Of a stretch of 6,437 nt of DNA, positions 5,280-6,437 are shown piece after piece. The notes under the pieces were generated by a model, which was given only the letters and a program-made list of their open reading frames with translations, ran no database searches and had not been told where the DNA came from. A program made the translations under genes and the position numbers. The first letter of the stretch is position 1, and every line of letters begins with the position of its first letter. Location of the stretch: NCBI GenBank assembly GCA_030615565.1, contig JAUWZC010000128.1, positions 1-6,437 of the forward strand. The letters run 5' to 3'. This stretch comes from Desulfobacteraceae bacterium (GTDB lineage: Bacteria > Desulfobacterota > DSM-4660 > Desulfatiglandales > B25-G16).

Positions 5280-5306
5280 TATGTTCATCGTCTTCTAACC
5301 TTGAAC

Positions 5307-5330
5307 CCTGCCTGCCGTCCGGCGGGCAGG
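5307..5330. repeat. GC-rich hairpin repeat (CCTGCC family), copy 2
   Basis: CCTGCCTGCC (5307-5316) and GGCGGGCAGG (5321-5330) pair over ten positions, one of them G-U, around a GTCC loop. It is related to the hairpin at 451-475 but not identical. It sits between the Nudix gene and the tRNA, flanked by degenerate GAACCTTG-like repeats. Confidence 0.75.
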
Positions 5331-5400
5331 TGTGAACCTTGGAACTTTGAACCTGAGTAGTAACGAAATATCTATCATCAAGAAGGCAATTAGATAAAGT

Positions 5401-5477
5401 CGGGACGTGGCTCAGTCTGGTAGAGCACAGCGTTCGGGACGCTGGGGTCGCTGGTTCAAATCCAGTCGTCCCGACCA
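5401..5477 (+). tRNA. tRNA-Pro (anticodon CGG), CCA encoded
   Basis: This is a complete cloverleaf of 77 nt. Acceptor arms CGGGACG and CGTCCCG pair fully. The D stem is GCTC/GAGC. The anticodon stem CAGCG/CGCTG encloses the loop TTCGGGA, giving anticodon CGG with G37, which reads proline codon CCG. The T arm is GCTGG-TTCAAAT-CCAGT with an end G-T pair. The discriminator is A and CCA is encoded in the gene. The C1-G72 pair is typical of bacterial tRNA-Pro. The gene stands alone, after the repeat spacer and before a second one. A weak -10-like TATCAT lies at 5373-5378. Confidence 0.96.
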
Positions 5478-5493
5478 TGATATTTTATCCATT

Positions 5494-5524
5494 GGTTTAG
5501 CCTTAATCAGGTTGAACCTTTTTT
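5494..5524 (+). terminator. weak hairpin plus T6 after the tRNA
   Basis: GGTT (5494-5497) can pair with AACC (5515-5518) and CCT (5501-5503) with AGG (5509-5511). These two short stems are separated by a 3x3 internal loop and followed at once by T6 (5519-5524). The position, 17 bp after the tRNA, fits a terminator but the stem is poor. Confidence 0.3.
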
Positions 5525-5580
5525 ATGGCCTTTTTCATCAAAACTATAATTTAATAGTAGAGGAATTTTCTTCTTTAGAC

Positions 5581-5681
5581 AGGATAGACAATCCTGCCCT
5601 GGCCTCCGGCTCGTAGAGCCTACGGCTCAAAGAGTGAGATCTGCATAGAACGCTGTGTTGTCGCTGGGATATTTAGGAAGC
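5581..5681. repeat. repeat-rich spacer related to the 352-512 element
   Basis: The 263-bp spacer 5478-5740 has no credible gene. It holds an AGGAT/ATCCT hairpin (5581-5595), then CCCTGGC (5597-5603), then GGCTC-GTA-GAGCC-TAC-GGCTC (5608-5628), whose parts can pair in three mutually exclusive ways. A block at 5658-5681 matches 396-419 at 20 of 24 positions. CCCTGGC followed by this block occurs in both spacers, with about 30 bp more between them here, so they look like diverged copies of one dispersed element. Confidence 0.55.
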
Positions 5682-5740
5682 GGAAATTATAAAGATCAGG
5701 TATTTCAAGTCAGGTCAGGGATGAATAAGAGTTTCGGCTT

Positions 5741-6437
5741 TTAACTGATAACAACAATATCATTCTTGAACTGATCTGAACCCAGTCTGAGATCTACACG
5801 AACCAGTTCTTTACCATTCCACTTCTTCGAGTTGTCCTCGTGCGGAAGCTTCTCGATGAGATAGGTGATTCCCCACTTATTCAAAAAGTACTCTGTATCC
5901 TTAGCTATCTGTTCCATCCTGAGGCGGTATCTTCTATGGTAGGAGTCTTTTCTGTCCACCTTGGAGTAGTCATGATTGTGGATAGCTTCGGAGTCCGGGC
6001 AATAGTAAATCTTATACCCAGCTTTCCTGATGTTCAGAGATAGATCCTTGTCCTCGTTTGCGATGAATATCCCTTTACCATCCACCATATCATCAAATCC
6101 TCCAAACTCAAACAGTGCTTTTCGTTTTGCTAAGAGGGCTGTGGTAGTATACCACGGCACCTCTCCCCCTCTCATAACAAGGGAATCATACCTGTGGAGA
6201 TCTGCCATCGGACCAGATTTGGTGAGCCCGATCCCATATACTTTTCCCTCTTTTTCAAGCGTTATAGTATGACAGCCACAGTAATAAACATTCTCGATTT
6301 CTGGTCTCAGAAGCTTTGCCCCAACCATTCCGATTCTTTCATCCTTTGCTGCGGTCTCCTTTAGATGTTTCAGCCACCCTGGCAGTACGAGCACATCATT
6401 GTCCATCAGGACAATGTATTGTCCCCTTGAAAAATAA
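5741..6437 (-). CDS. family-2 glycosyltransferase, C-terminal part
   Basis: The reading frame stays open to the right edge (231 codons in the window, stop TAA at 5741). The Met at 6406 is therefore internal: the codons before it read YFSRGQYIVL and continue into MDNDVLVLPGWLKHL, a classic GT-A motif with the metal-binding DND. Further signs are a long central segment with VPWYTTTALLAKRKALFEFGGFDD, the acceptor-side loop, and NEDKDLSLNIRKAGYKIYYCPDSEAIHNHD, in which ED supplies the likely catalytic base. About 65 residues after it are basic and polar and lack recognisable features; no membrane helix is present. The family transfers sugars from nucleotide donors to polysaccharide, lipid or protein acceptors; the substrate cannot be read here. 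The missing N-terminus would hold the nucleotide-binding start of the GT-A fold. It points toward the tRNA spacer, and its operon lies outside the window. Confidence 0.92.
   Translation of the reverse strand, partial: YFSRGQYIVLMDNDVLVLPGWLKHLKETAAKDERIGMVGAKLLRPEIENVYYCGCHTITLEKEGKVYGIGLTKSGPMADLHRYDSLVMRGGEVPWYTTTALLAKRKALFEFGGFDDMVDGKGIFIANEDKDLSLNIRKAGYKIYYCPDSEAIHNHDYSKVDRKDSYHRRYRLRMEQIAKDTEYFLNKWGITYLIEKLPHEDNSKKWNGKELVRVDLRLGSDQFKNDIVVIS

Noticed and set aside
5254..5478. Minus-strand frame of 74 codons starting VGTTGFEPATPASRTLCSTRLSHVP
   Set aside because: This is the well-known spurious translation antisense to a tRNA gene; it overlaps tRNA-Pro and repeat DNA.
5407..5616. Plus-strand frame of 69 codons starting MAQSGRAQRSG and containing RWFKSSRPD
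   Set aside because: It is the sense translation of the tRNA-Pro gene, a common false ORF, with no homology-like pattern after the tRNA.
6404..6406. ATG as the start of the glycosyltransferase
   Set aside because: The same frame is open upstream to the window edge and encodes the conserved GQYIVL block before DND, so the Met is internal.

Overview
The window is about 6.4 kb of low- to medium-GC bacterial DNA. It has densely packed housekeeping genes separated by repeat-rich spacers. The long-form PyrE, the PhoH/7TM-HD pair and the GC-rich hairpin repeats suggest an uncultured environmental bacterium. My guess is a Desulfobacterota-, Nitrospirota- or Omnitrophota-like lineage, but nothing here proves the phylum. 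The spacer hairpins (CCTGCC…GGCAGG type) and heptamer repeats contrast with the plain AT-rich coding DNA.

Layout. Positions 1-1602 (minus strand) hold phoH followed downstream by the start of a 7TM-HD (PgpH/YqfF-type) membrane phosphohydrolase, the classic order of the phoH-7TM-HD-ybeY cluster. A 206-bp repeat-filled spacer separates the two. Positions 1603-1873 are a divergent regulatory spacer with a perfect 20-bp palindrome. At 1874-2233 (plus) lies a small protein that looks like an L7/L12 C-terminal-type domain joined to a zinc ribbon. At 2246-2503 (minus), convergent with it, is a stand-alone EF-Tu domain-2-like protein with a very good sigma-70 promoter. A plus-strand cluster follows: pyrE (2674-3432), a soluble diadenylate cyclase with a pyruvate-kinase-C-terminal-like N-terminal domain (3544-4545), and 11 bp later a NudL-type Nudix hydrolase (4557-5153). 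Then come a repeat-rich spacer, a tRNA-Pro(CGG) gene (5401-5477), another repeat spacer, and the 3' part of a family-2 glycosyltransferase (5741-6437, minus, running off the window).

How the genes relate. The most notable pairing is that the window encodes a c-di-AMP synthase-type protein and, about 3 kb away on the other strand, the start of a protein of the family containing the c-di-AMP phosphodiesterase PgpH. Both halves of a c-di-AMP circuit may therefore sit in one neighbourhood. The cyclase is not the usual bacterial membrane CdaA or DisA form; its architecture resembles the archaeal-type DacZ. Its tight coupling to a Nudix pyrophosphatase is the second point of interest. The other genes are translation- or nucleotide-related housekeeping. 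The spacers carry at least three repeat types shared between the two ends of the window.
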